Shown piece after piece: positions 25,130 to 38,094 of a stretch of 64,000 nucleotides of DNA. Under the pieces are notes generated by a model. That model saw nothing but the letters and a program-made list of their open reading frames with translations, did not search any database and was not told the DNA's origin. How positions within the stretch are numbered: the stretch's first letter is position 1; every line of letters begins with the position of its first letter. The DNA comes from Xiphophorus maculatus (Eukaryota; Chordata; Actinopteri; Cyprinodontiformes; Poeciliidae): contig NC_036447.1 of assembly GCF_002775205.1 (NCBI RefSeq), positions 6,002,501 through 6,066,500 on the forward strand. The letters are read 5' to 3'. A program made the translations under genes and the position numbers.

Positions 25130-28100
25130 TTGACGGTTTGACCAGCGAATCCGTTTTCTATGTAAGTAAATAGTCTAATTCTTTGTTTTTTGTACAGTGG
25201 TTGGCCCAATCTGTAGGCTGTATTTGCAATGGGAATTTTACTTTAACCTCTGTTTCAGAAACATTGCCAGCAACATTTGTAATGACTGCAGATTATTCAC
25301 TTTTACAACTGGAGTGTAGTACACTGCCGTCATGTAGCAAATGGCTGTGAGGATTGTGATTCTCATGGCTCATGACAACTTTCTAGTCAAATTCTGCCTC
25401 CCAGTGGTTTCAGGTAGCAGTTCAGTCAGTTTTCAGACGGGTGGAGATTGGCTGCAGAAGTGGCAGAGGCAAAAAGAACAACTACACCAGGTAGCGGTAA
25501 AAAGCACGTCAACACATGTCTTATATTTAACAGAATCATTTTCTGGGTTTATTTAATAACCTACACTAAGAATTTACAATTAAAATGTTTGGAAAGTTAT
25601 CTCCAGGACAGAATGTGTAGTCATTTATCTCTTTTGAATAAATTGAGAGATTTGCTCTGTTTGAGTCATTATAGGACATATGTGTGGATAGTGACGCACA
25701 ATATACTGAATAAAGCTGGTGTCTGCGATATCGATGTCTGCAAAGTTGTAATTGCAAAGGACTGAGTGCGCTCAGCAAATAATAGGTTTTTTATGCTCTG
25801 TATGCAAATATCTGGCCAGCTGGACGGACACACTGTTCCAAACCTGACACAGATTTATGCCTGTGAAGCAATAAAACACTCTTAAAAGACAGTTTAAAGA
25901 AAGGAAAGTGAGGATGGCGGAAATACTGAAATGTTTCTATTGTATTATTGAACAGTAGAAAATGTTCCTAGATCTCCTCGACTTGGAGAAAATATAATTA
26001 TATAGCACTGTATAAGGTAGCTGTTAATGAAAGACACCAAACACCATATAAAGGACTTCTGGATAACTACTGTATCTAAATACATACCAAAATAAAAAAA
26101 ATAATTTTCTATTTAAGTATTTCAGTTGTTTTTTATTTTAAATATAATAAAAAACAATTAGAAGAAAATGAAAGACCCCTGCACTGAACCCTTTGAAAAC
26201 CTCCTGGTTATTCATCCAAATATTGATCTCTGAACTCTTCCTGAGTTAAAACATTAGTATTCTTTCTAAATGAATAGGAACTTGTTTTCTTTGCATTATT
26301 TCAGCTCAGAAAACACTGTATCTTTTTTGTTATTTTTACCTATTTGTCTGCAAATAAATAAAAAGATTGTGCTTGGATTTTCTGAGACATGTCAGTAGTT
26401 CAAAGAATAAAAGAACAATGTTCATTTTACTCAAACATTTACCTAAAAGAGTAAATTCAGAGAAACAGATCATTTTAAGTGGTCTCTTATTTTTTTTATA
26501 CATATACAGAAGGTTTTATACCTACAAAGTGTTTATTCTGCTCAATCATATAAAAACTGTGTATATATGTTTGAATAATTGCATGTTTCTATAAGGCATA
26601 CAACATATTTTTAATTGTCATAATAGCCCTGGTGATAAATAAAAATAAAAAGGATAAAAAATTAAAACCTCATTGTACTTATTGTTAAAAAATGATTGTG
26701 AAAATTAATAATAGCAGCATGAGAAAGTAACAGTGAGAATATAAAGTCCAGTTGACTTGCTAAGTGCAAAAAGTCTCATGTTGTTTTTCAGCTGCAAATG
26801 AAATGAAAGTTGAAATGTACGACCTACAAAATTATCTCATTTGTTTTCCTGTATAACTATGAAGAAAACAGCCTTTTTTTAATGGCCCTGACGATAACTT
26901 TTATGTAAAGTTAAAGTTATTGTCAGTTATGGGAATTTTCTGTTTGTTGATCCAGGACAGAGAATTAGCCAGCATGAGCTGCTGAGGTAGCTGGAGGTTT
27001 GTTGTTTTGCGTCTTATGTTGGTTTGAATGTGTTTCCAACAGGTTTGTTCATCCCATCTGGAGGGCAAAGTATCCGGACCCCGAGCTTTTGCAATATTGC
27101 AGCAAAGCACATGTGCAGCAGAAAGTTTGATGGGCTAAATAATAATAAAGGAAAAACAGCAACAGCAAGTTAATGGCTTGAGCCAACTATCTGGGCTGGA
27201 CTTTTATGAGCTACTTTTTAACAACTTCCAAGGAAAGATGGCCAGGAAATGAATGCGACGCTCGGTGAACAGACTTCAGTCTGAACCTGCAGCTTGCTGT
27301 CAATAACATAGGCTAGAAGTGATAAATTAATGTTTTTAAATACAGATCTGATCAAAAATGCAGATTTTTGTTTTTAAATTGTTCTGTACATTTTGTTCTG
27401 TCTTGGTTGCAAAACAAATGGTTCCTTTGGGATAATAAAGTTTATCTTGACCTTAAAGTTTTAACAGTTTTTCATCAAAATGTCCTAATTAACAGTAATC
27501 TTATTTTAGATCTATTTTTCTTGTCATCAGGTTGGAAACTATGCTTTTTTTAAAATTTATTTTACATTTTTAACAAATATCAACATCCCACAGAAAAAAA
27601 AATCATCAAAAAATTGATGATTTTGATTTTCTTCCTTTTAAGACCTAGGAACAGAAAGGATCTTTAAAATTGACAACAAATTATCAATAGTAGATGCAAT
27701 TAAAAATGATAAGTAGTCTGTCTTTCAAAATTTCATGTAAGTTTGTGCCACTAAACAAGTTTTAATTATCTGGACTGAGGGCTCTTTGGCTTGTAAAATT
27801 TGCTGGTTATTATTTTGATGCTGTTTGTCCAGTTGTTATTTACAATTGATTTCTTGATTTCTAAAAAACTTGTTTGAGATAAATAAATCAAATCAAACAG
27901 AATTGTAGAACCTCATTTGCTCAGACCACTTTTTCATATAAAAGTACCACAATAATAAAGTTATTAATCGTGCATGTAAAACTAACTCTCTCCTGAAGGA
28001 AAATCTTTCTTTACACTTAATTTTATTAATTTAATGGATGAGAAAGTCTGTGTAGGAGTGAGTTAGTATTATATATTCAATTATATATAACATAATATAC

Positions 28101-29510
28101 TGTATATATAATAATGTTGGCTGAATGTGTGAGGATGTGCAAGGATATTTATATAAATTTGGACACTGCAAGGTTATGTATGAATTTGCAAAGAGGAAAC
28201 GTATTTTTGCATCTAGATTTATAAATTGTACGTATTTTAATGTATATTTTTTTACTATATGGATTTGGAGGTTGCTCACATGAGCAGGTAGGCAGGAAAA
28301 TGTATGTATACTTACTGTAATTTATAAATTGTAAATACTGTAATACCTGGAAATACTCAACCAGGGCCTATTAGCTCTTGCTATCCACTCTTGGTGCAAT
28401 GAATCAGTTACAGACTTACAGACTTGCTCATGTTCTGTCCTGTGTTTGTGTGCATTGTGCCCATCAAACAAACAGATAAATAAATAAATTATTGAAGTTG
28501 GGAATATGATTTTTTTCCAGCTTATTGTGCTGGAGGCAGTAAACACTGATTAAGGTAGAAAAGATTCTTCCCTCTTGTTCTTATCACTCAACGGAAATAA
28601 AACTGATGTAACGAATGACAGAAACAATGTTGATAACTGATTAATTGTCCAGTATAACCACACACACACACACACACCTCCAGTTTTAAAGTCCCGAGAC
28701 CACCCAAGTCTGGGAAGACCACCTGGCTGACCAGCACACTACTGCATGTTTTTGATCATCAGGTCTGGGAACACACATAGGGCCTGGTAAAAGGTGAACA
28801 CACACACGTGTGTTTGGTCATAATGCTGTCACACACACCACTACCCACCCGCACACACATGGGTAATAATGGAGCCTTGGCTTTTATGGTTTTAACTCCT
28901 GTCTGGCTCAGGGTGCGGGTGTGTGTGTGTGTCCATTAAAGTGGTGTGTGACCTGATGAGAACTAATGGATTGACTGGCAGACCCAGTGGGGGAGTGGGT
29001 GTGTGGATGGGGATTAACATGAAGGACAAACACATCCAGGACTAAATCATTAGACTTTAGTTGGTAGTGACTGCAGGGCCGTAAAACATTTTGTAATGAA
29101 GCTGCTGCTGAGATCTGCCCTCTAATGAGATCTGGTTCTTGTTTTTCCAAGAACCCCATTCCTTCGGGCGTCGTCTTGTTGACAGATCATTTTTCGTACG
29201 CTCAATTTAATTTTTCACCACAAAAATTATGCACAGCAATGTAGCAACCATACTTTGGAGGAGAAGCATGTGGTCTGTAGCATTTTCTCTTGAATATCGG
29301 TAAATAAGGCCATAACGTGTTGCTTTTTGCAAACTTCTAGCCTACTTTATTTAGTCTGAACAATCATTTTGAAGTTTTTAATTCTACAGATAAGCCAGTT
29401 TTATAATGCTTTTTGTATTTCATTAAGTTATCTTGGACTAATATTGAAATTTGTTTTATAATCTGAAACGTTTGCAGGACTAAAATAAATATCTGTAAGT
29501 AGGGAAGTAC
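25130..29510. other. Intergenic, no gene seen
   Basis: AT-rich, with a TA-rich patch (28060-28115) and CA-rich stretches (28660-28860). Short frames have no family features. Confidence 0.5.
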
Positions 29511-29533
29511 TTTTTTGCAACACTTTAAATGTA

Positions 29534-29838
29534 CTGCAAAAATCTTACTAAGTAGTTTTGTCTAGTTTCTTGCGTAAGTATCTTGAAATAAGACAAAATT
29601 AACTTACAAATAAGTTTTCAAGAGCTTCTTCGAAGTCAGTATTTCCTTAATATTAATTTAAGTGAACAAAATCTGTTAGTGTAACTAATACTTTTTAAAA
29701 ATATTCAAGAATAATTGTCTTAGAAAGCTCCTATATCTTACTTGTAAGTAGTCTTGTTGTATTTTAATTGTACTGAGATATTTGCAGTGGAAACTGGATC
29801 AAAAATACTTTTAAGATTTTATGTTTTTGAAGTGTGTT
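29534..29838. mobile_element. CACTG-type (EnSpm/CMC-like) MITE, degenerate copy
   Basis: It begins CTGCAAAAATCTTACTAAG and shares motifs (TTGAAATAAGACAAAATTAA, CTCCTATATCTTACTTGTAA) with the better copy at 31298-31697. The terminal CA and the right end are eroded. Confidence 0.6.
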
Positions 29839-30412
29839 CTGCTGACAGTGTGTCACCCATAACTGCATGTGTAATTACAATGTTAAATATTCATCTAATC
29901 AAAGAATAATACTGAAAACAGACATAACATATGGCCCAAACTAATCTTGAATGGTTTAATCTGTGAGGATTCTCTAAACCAAAAGGTTGCAATAGAAGCA
30001 GATGAGGCTACATCAGACAAACAAGATGATGGAAGAAGAAAATAACCAAAATTTAAAACTGAACAGATGAAAACATGGAGCAGTAAATATCTAGCAGGTT
30101 GTATTAACCAAAAAAAAAAAAAAAGAATTAAATTTTGACATTTTGACAAAGGATTTGTAGATTTTCAGAGTCAGAACATTATTTACCACCGTATGTTGAA
30201 AACACATAAAAACGCACTAAGACGCTGCCTCTCAGCCAATCAATGCCTGTTAGGTTAAAAAGAAAAAAAACTCAAATGAGGGAGCAATGTGTGAACAGTG
30301 TTTCCTCTCTGCTTCTCCTTCCTGGTTTCTGCAGCTTTCAGTCTGATGAGCAGCACCAACGCTGACGGTTTCACTATAATGTAGAACAACATCGTACGCA
30401 GGTGGAGCAGAA

Positions 30413-33400
30413 ATGGCAGCAGGCTTAGGAGTGACATGCTGCTCAGTTTACCTCACAGCAGGTAAGGTCTGTGTTACTTATCTCACAGGTAGGTACAGTC
30501 AGAGAGTTTGTTGTTTCAGTTATAATGTGGTGCTTAGACATAGGACTCTTCTTTTTTTTTTTAAATGCACATACAATGACATTCAGAGGTTAAGCAGTGA
30601 AAAGCTGAGGTTGGATAATGAGTGGGATGAAACAACTGTTTGTCAAACTTTCACATTTCCTATATTAAATAGAAAATGATATAATTTCAGTTCAATCAGG
30701 TTTTGATTTAATTTATATAAAGATATTATAAAACTCACATGATTGGTCTGCGTTTTGTAAATAAATGTGATCTTTTTGAAACATCATAAGGTGGGTCTCA
30801 AAGAAAAACCTCCAAATTCTCTCAGGAGTTTCTGACCTTTGCTTCACAAGACTGAGCCAACATGTTCTGTAAAAACATTATTTTTGTTTGATTGAACCTT
30901 TGAGTTTGAGAAGTTAAACAGCAGCGATGAAAACCGAACAAAGTCATAATTAACATCGCTGTTTACCAGATTCCTTCTCAGAGCTCTGGCATGCTGTAGT
31001 CATGTCGCAGTAACAAACACTCGACTTACATTGTTTTCTAGATTCTTAATGATGCTTAAAGTGACTTTTTAAATATTAAATTAAATTCTCCCTTAAGTGT
31101 TTTGCTTTGAGTTTACTCATACATTTCAAATCTTGGTTCTAATCAGTTTTGGGGTTTTTTTGTGGTGGTGGAAACTTCCATGTTTTTGACTCTCAGTTTT
31201 CTGCGCTGAAGCTTTGCCATCATCTCACCTCCATCAATATATTTAACTCTTACAGTTGGAGAAGTTTCTTTCTCTATGTTACAAATTTTAGCCTCTGCAC
31301 TGCAAAAACACCAAATATTACAACGGATTTTTGTTTAGTTTCTAGAGCAAATATTTTATTACATTTAAAATAAGACAAAACTTACAGGTAACTTTTTAGT
31401 AAGATATAGGGTCTTGTTTTATGTGAATAATTCTTGAATATTGACTTTTAAAAAGTAGTAGTTCTACTGGCAGATTATTTTATTACAAGAGATTTTTCCC
31501 ACAGTATAAGTGAAATAATTTCCCAATTAAAAACAGTATTTTTTTCTTAAATATTCAAGAGTTACTGACTTTAAACAGGCTGGTATATCTTGCTGAAAAG
31601 TTAATTGTAAGTTAGTTTTATCTTCTGTTAAGTGTAATTGGTTGTTAGCATTGAAAATGCACAAAAATACTTGGTAAAATGTTGTGTTTTTGCAGTGTGT
31701 TGATTTAGAACAACAGATTTAATTTCCCTTTGGGGTCAATGATGTATTTTTTAATTTGAATTGAATTTGGACATCAATAGGAGCCACATTGTAGTTGAGA
31801 TTCAGATAACTCGTCTATGGATCATTGAGAAAGAGTCTGTAAAAACATCTTACATCACAAACACAGTATATGTTACCACTGTGATCTAGTAGATTTCATA
31901 AAAAAGCTTTCTTACGAAACTCCAAACTGAGCTGGCAGTCTCATTTCATCGCAACTGTTCAGAGTTGATTCAGGTGCAAAAAATACTTTATTGGTTTTGA
32001 TATTTGTTAATGTAAGGGAATTTACAAATGCCCTCTGACTTTCAGTTCTGCTGTGCTACGTTTGTGCAAAAGAGGAAAAGAAAGCTGTGAAAGCAAGAGA
32101 GAGAACGAACATCACGCTGCAGCCGGTAGAAAGTCCACACAACGCCTGGGTTGTGTGGACCTTCGGAGTCGAAAGCCCAAACATCCGAATAGCATCAGTA
32201 AAGCTGAATAAAGAAGTAAAATGTGACTATGAGGAGAAATTTAGAGACAGACTTCTTCTTGACAGCAACACCGGAGCTCTGACTATCTCGCAGCTGGAAA
32301 TGAGTGACTCAGGCGTTTACCAGTTCCAGTCCATCAGCAGCAAAATCCTAAGCAGAGATTTCCACCTGACTGTCTACAGTGAGTAGAAACATCCTTATAT
32401 CACCATGTAATATCACATGTTTACTAAATGAGCAGCTACTCCTTCATTAAGAGTTACAACTTTGTAATGTGTTAAAAAGTTAGTACTTTTGTCTCAAAAT
32501 TAATACTTAAACAAAAGAAGAATTATATATTTCCTTCTATCCAGACATTGGTTTTGTGAAAACTGTAATTCAGGTGTTTTCCCTCTTCAAGGCTCTTCTT
32601 AAATTACCAGGGTAAATTTTTAGGACTGCTTTTACCGGCTTAGTGTTTCCGTTGCACTTTTCTGGGTAAAAAGTCATGCGGTGGACATTTTGAAGGCTGT
32701 TTCCTTTACCAGGAACTTTGAATTTTTTGCTTAAGGTAGTTTTAAGCTTTTTTCATTGACTGGTTTTATATTTTTTTATTATATTTCAATCTGAAACCCA
32801 TTCTATCAACTATAACTGTTATATATTTTCATAATCTATGGCTGTTTACGAGCTTCTTTGTGACAGAAAGAGAATATCCCTCATTTAAAGTATTATGTTA
32901 GTATTTAAAATCTACTTAAATGTCCAAAAACTGCTCACTCTAAATGTGACTAAATGACTCCTCTCATCCTAAACATTGAATCTCGGTTAATTAGTCAGTG
33001 GATTAGTGCTTAAAAAATAAAATAAACTCAGAGTCCTTTCATTTTTTCCTCATGTTTCTTTCCTCAGGTTTTCTCCCTATGCCGTCCATTACCGTCACTT
33101 CATCTGTCATTAACACCAGCTCTGCTTCAGTCACCGTGGACTGTTCAGTCCAGAACAGCAGGGAGCTGAAGCTCTCCTGGTACCGAGGGACGGAGAGACT
33201 GAAACAAACCAGCAGTCCCAGTCTGCCCTCTGAGCTGAGTCTTTCTCTGGAGGTGGATGCCGCAGATGGAGACAACTACAGCTGCATGGCTGAAAACCCT
33301 GTAGAGAGACAAACCACCAAACTGCTTACAAAGGACATTCAGCTGGGAAATGGAGGTACAATTAAAAATAATGTATGTTTATAATCTCCTCTCTTAACAC

Positions 33401-35486
33401 CAACCTTTCAATGATTTAAGTGAACTGAATAATTACAGAAATATTGGCAACCAGAGTTGGTTACTAGCTAGTTGAGTAACTTTTTGTAAAAAAAAATATA
33501 CTTTTAGCAGCATTTCTACTGCACTGTACTTTTTACTTTTACTTGAGTAATTTTGCGATGAAGTATTTCTACTCTTACTCGAGTAAAATTTCTGTATTCT
33601 CTACCCACTGAATGAAAAACAAACATGTTTTAGCCAAAAATTAACCAGTGACAGACACACACCTGCAGTTTTTGTTAAAGTTTTATTGAAAGAAACTTAT
33701 TTGGAAAAACTGTCAATTGGTTCCTTAAAATACCAAAATTTCCACTTCACTTCATATTTTGTTCCATCTTGTAATTTAATATTTTAATATTAAGTGATTG
33801 ATCATCTTTTTACCTTATACTTGATTAAAAGTATGTTAAAGAAGTTACTTGAGTACAATCTTTGGGTACTTCGCCTACCTCTGCTGGCTACTAACCAGAT
33901 TTATCAATAAAATAGAAATCAGTTTTTCATCTGGAAAATGACTGACACTTAACAGTGAATCAACGTCTCCGGAAAGCTTCTGCAAAAACACAAAATCTTA
34001 TGAAATAATTTTAATCTTGGTGTTACCCTGCAACCTCGGATGAATGAGGGTAATGTAGCAGATGATCTTCCCTCAACGTGTGATGCTGCAATATAGAAAA
34101 GACGAGACACACACGTTGAGCTCCTTTTATCTTCAACAGGAAGATTTATTCTTCTGGTGATGACCGTACTCCATATACAACACTACATATGCAATACTTC
34201 ATATCAAATACTTCAGGTATCACTGTATAACTTCAACAAATAACCCTTCGATTCATGACATTACAAATGACTGCAATATCCCTTTAAACCGAAGGAGAAT
34301 TATTTTAACATGCTCCATCGTGAATTTTATTGAAGGACAAAATATTTTAGATAGCTTTTAATTATCCAAACCAATTAGTTTTGTTTTAACTCAAATATCT
34401 TGTCCCTTTTCCTCAGACCTTTAATATTTTTAACTTTCAAAATAAAAATATATGGATTTGCTTTTAACTATTTTAATAGCTTTTACAATTTTTATTCTGC
34501 ACAACATATACTTTAATATTTAAGCAATGTAGCTTTTAACTGTATCCACTGTTTTAACAACATTACAGTATTTTATCTCTTACACAAAAAAAACTACAAC
34601 CTGCTCCATTAATACTGTCTCTTCATGCAACCATTTACTCACTGAGTTTGACAACAACATTGTTTCTGTGTTTTTTTTAAATAACCCATAAAGAAAAGAC
34701 ACCAGAAAAATATCTTTTACCGTTTCAAAAGTGAAAAATACAATAAGTTCAAAATGAACTCAATCTCTAGTCCTTCAACTGCTTCTCAGCTCAACACATG
34801 TACAATGTTCGCTAGCATTAGCATTAGTTAGCCTCCAGAAATTCGTCCCGTTTTCTACACAATGTCCATCCAAAGCTGTACAAAGTGACCCACCAGTTGA
34901 CTCTCGAGTCTATAACCTCTTAATTCTTGAAGGACACCACATTTATGCATCAAAATACATTTTTACTGACCTGCGATATAGAAAAGACGAGACACAAACG
35001 TTGAGCTCCTTTTAAATTCAACAGGAAGATTTATTCTTCTGGTGTGCTCAATCTTTTCTTGGTCACTAACGCGTCAGCGCCCCTAGCGGCCATGTGTAGA
35101 ATTGCACGGACTAACACTACAGAACTTATTACGATGAGAAGTTAAAGATACAAAATGAAAAATTATGTTGGGGTGCCTATTTTCTTACTTCTTGGTTTTG
35201 TTTACTAACAACTTGTTTTTCACCCCTCTACATTGGCATACTTGAAATAAGACAAAACTAGCAAGAAAGTTTCCAGTCAATAATTCCTTAACATTGATGA
35301 AAAACTACTAGTTATAATTGAAATAATCTGCCAGTAGAGCTAGTACTTCTTTTACTTGCCCAATTTTGTTTGTCTTCTTCAGAAAACAGCAGCTGGTGTC
35401 AGAATGAAGCCACTGTCAGGCTGATCGTTTCTGCTGGAATTGCCTTGGTTTTGATTCTTCTTCTGGTTGACCACATCAGGTTCTGA
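30413..35486 (+). CDS. CD2/SLAM-family-like immunoglobulin receptor (CD48/CD244-like)
   Basis: Four coding exons, 30413-30461, 32046-32378, 33068-33355 and 35383-35486, all join in phase 1 (the usual phase for Ig genes) and give 257 residues. Exon 1 plus the start of exon 2 forms a signal peptide (hydrophobic core VYLTAVLLCYVCA). Exon 2 is a V-type domain with a WTFG core Trp and the ending DSGVYQFQ, but it has no B- or F-strand cysteine. Lack of that disulphide is known for the first domain of CD2/SLAM proteins. Exon 3 is a C2 domain with VDCSVQN, LSWYRG and NYSCMAENPV; Cys followed by NPV is a SLAM-family mark. Exon 4 encodes a membrane helix (about 237-252) and only a five-residue tail (DHIRF). 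It is therefore likely a cell-surface immune adhesion receptor or ligand without its own ITSM signalling motifs. The exact member is unresolved because fish have many lineage-specific copies. Confidence 0.86.
31298..31697. mobile_element. CACTG-type (EnSpm/CMC-like) MITE in intron 1 of the Ig receptor
   Basis: Terminal inverted repeats CACTGCAAAAACAC and GTGTTTTTGCAGTG bound a 400-base non-coding unit, with TG on both sides as a possible 2-base duplication. CACTR ends define the CACTA/EnSpm group. The element has subterminal inverted motifs (AATAAGACAAAACTTAC and its partner GTAAGTTAGTTTTATCTT). Confidence 0.8.
33452..33883. mobile_element. hAT-type MITE, copy 3, in intron 3 of the Ig receptor
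   Basis: Ends CAGAGTTGGTTAC and GCCTACCTCTG are flanked by imperfect 8-mers TTGGCAAC (33444-33451) and CTGGCTAC (33884-33891). The inner sequence (TTACTTGAGTAATTTTGC) matches the family at 1317 and 6460. Confidence 0.8.
34086..34159 (-). repeat. R-U5-like direct repeat, copy 1
   Basis: 74 bases match 34971-35044 with about four differences. On the minus strand the unit has AATAAATCTTCCTGTTGAA followed by TGTCTCGTCTTTTCTATA, the look of an LTR poly(A) signal and U5. Confidence 0.75.
34971..35044 (-). repeat. R-U5-like direct repeat, copy 2
   Basis: Partner of 34086-34159, same orientation, 885 bases apart. Similarity stops sharply on both sides, so these are not two full LTRs of one element. 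Confidence 0.75.
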
Positions 35487-35780
35487 GGATGAGCCATGAA
35501 CTAACAGCATGGTCAGGGAACCACAACACTTGCTGCTTCTCATGCTGGAGCTTTTTTGTGTTGAAAGAATCTAAGAAAAAAAACCTTGAGTGCACAAATT
35601 ACCACAGCAAATTCTGTGATAAACCGGACGCAGTATTGATGCTCAACTGAATGTAAAAATGTAATGGATATATAATGTTTTAGCTGTTTTTACCTGATTT
35701 CCTCTGGGTTTTTGTCAGATTCTTGTTTTCTTTGAGTTCTTTTCCTTTTCTTGGTTCTGTTTTATTTGTTTGTTCTTGGA

Positions 35781-35786
35781 AATAAA
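35781..35786 (+). promoter_or_regulatory. Polyadenylation signal of the Ig receptor gene
   Basis: AATAAA lies about 295 bases after the stop codon at 35484-35486, with T/G-rich sequence downstream (TTTGTCTCTACCTGTGT). Confidence 0.6.
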
Positions 35787-35799
35787 GACTTGAAGCCTT

Positions 35800-37430
35800 T
35801 GTCTCTACCTGTGTATTCACTTCCATTTGGGGTCAAATTTCAACCATGAATGAATTTCTTCCTCTTCTTTATTTTAATTATATTTTTGGATTTTCTTTTG
35901 CAAAGTTTTTTTTTGAATATGTGTGACCAGCTGTTGGTCGCCATGAGCTTCATGTAGTTTTGGCAAGAATTTGCATAGCTTTCAACAGAAGAACTACATA
36001 AACTCGAACTTATGAGTTCTAACTTTACTTAAGTGAAAAGTAAATGGGAAAAAAAAATCTTTTCACATTTCTGTAAAAATGATCACAATTATGACCTAAA
36101 GTTTTAACACTCCTTGAGATATGACAAAAACATAACCTGTAAATAAGTCAGTAATAAATGATTTAAATGTTTCTGTGAAATTTTTATATTCCAGTCAGTA
36201 GTTTGATCATTGATAGTTTGTCTGTTTAATTTGCATTGTTCATCCCTGTTTCATCAAAACACTGCAATAGTCCCTAGAAACAGATAATTGTATCCATTAT
36301 CTTAACTAAGCTACAGTAACTAATGTTACCTAAAGTGTTTATAGTTACCTATGGTTTTCCACCAATTCTTGTTTTGCAGAATAACTCCCATTATGACCAA
36401 CACATAAACAATGAGGTTAATAAAAATTGAGCTGTAATGTTTGCAGCTTCATCCTTTATCTTAGTGCAAAATTAGTGCTGATTTCCGGTGTATCTCTTTA
36501 GCGATACGTCATTTTGAAAAAAGCCTCCATCTCCCGTCCGTGTTTTCAGAGAGCGCAGCATCCTGTGTGGTCAAGCGGTAGCAGTTCAAAACACTGTGGT
36601 TGTCTTTATTTTCCACAGACTGGCCTTGATAAATACAAACAACTCTACACAGATGTTTCGTCTGATGAGATAAAATAAGACATGCATCTGTTGCTGCTCA
36701 TTTTATTCTGCTTTTTGTTTTTCATTTATGTTGTGAATCTGTGACAAACTATCAAAGGTGAAAAATGCGATGCGTGCCCAGAGTTTGGGGGTTTCAGAAA
36801 CCGTTCAGAGGAACAGAGAGCACTCTCACTTCCTGTGTAGAAACATCTACAGGTTAACCTTTACCACAAAGGCTACTTTAACTCATAACAGAACAGTGGA
36901 GATTCAGACTCCTCTGCTTATTTTGACTAACATAATAAATACATAATGAAGTAAACAACCATGATGAGGTTAAATAGGTCGGCTAGAGATAAAAATATTT
37001 CCCTTTCCACTTTCAAATCTTATCACGGATTTTTATTTGGATTTGGGCCTGAACTTTGACTAGGCCATTCTAACCCTGGAATATGCTTTGAGAGCAGATT
37101 TAAATATGTAACATTCTTATGTGGTACAGTTGCACCCACTGCCTTAAATAAAGACAGATGTGAAACAGATTTTACTTGTGTTTCATCATGTGGCAGGACA
37201 CGACTGTACATTCTGAATAAACCGCAAAGGGAATAAAAATGAAAAAGGCAACATTTTATGACGTACAAGAGCATTAGATGGTTGTTTATTTGAGCTGAAA
37301 TCACTTTAATGTCATGAATGTGCTCTCTTTTTATAAAAATAGACCTTCCTTGAAGAGGTTAGGATAGGTCTGTGGGACATACAAAACATATTCATTACAT
37401 TTTTAGCACTAAATCCTTCTTAGATAATCA
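35800..37430. other. Intergenic between the Ig receptor and the GPCR
   Basis: No gene seen. A slightly more GC-balanced segment (36480-36960) has no recognisable exon. Confidence 0.5.
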
Positions 37431-38010
37431 GATTTTGGTCTGGTCTATTCTGTCTGTTTCAATATCTCTTCAGAATGAGCTGCTTTAGGGCCTCTAGTCA
37501 CTTTAAATTTGAATAAACTGCTGCTGACCACGCTCCCTAACTTAACTTTACACTTGCATGTGAAAATGACTGCAGACAGATGCTCAATTATACAACTAGA
37601 CATCTTTAAAAAGCAAAAGTAGAGCCTCCTGCACAACCAAGAATGCAGCAAGAGGTTTCTGAATGGTAAGTCAACAGCAAAACACTTGTTCTTTCTAGCA
37701 GCCATTGTACAGCGCATACAGCAGTAAAACCAGCTGACCAGACATGCGTCAGCTCATTTTCGGTTGCTAGGTAACAGGCTGGGCTTTGCTGGAGTTGGTA
37801 GGTAAGGGGCGATGCCTGCTGGTTTGTGATGTTACATTCTGGATGTTTTTGACATGGCTCATTTTGCAAACATCAAAAAACACTAAATATTGCCAAAAAA
37901 AACCAGCTGAGTGTTATTTTTTAATCGCCTTGGTTATTTTTAGAAGCAGTAGAAACCCAAATGGAAGTACAAAATCGTCCAAAATATGAATTTTGAATAT
38001 CCCTTTAATA
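37430..38010 (+). repeat. Dispersed repeat family A, copy 3
   Basis: Long similarity to 54580-55050: shared TTATACAACTA, AGTAGAGCCTCCTGCACAA, CAGCAGCCATTGTACAG, GGTTGCTAGGTAAC and TTTTAGAAGCAGTAGAAACC. It is non-coding and ends just downstream of the GPCR stop codon. Confidence 0.75.
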
Positions 38011-38094
38011 AAAGGAAAGGAAATAAGTACACTTCCAACAACTAAGATATTTTTGTTTGATGTAGATGTACATTTTAATAAAATATGGTTTTGT

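Larger units (their letters stand above)
33980..35360. mobile_element. CACTG-type MITE interrupted by an LTR-like insertion
   Basis: CTGCAAAAACACAAAATCTTA at 33980 is the left end of the CACTG-type family. Matching internal and right-hand sequence (ACTTGAAATAAGACAAAACT, AATAATCTGCCAGTAGAGC) resumes only after about 35230. About 1.2 kb of unrelated, LTR-like sequence separates the two parts. Exact insertion points are not resolved. Confidence 0.55.
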
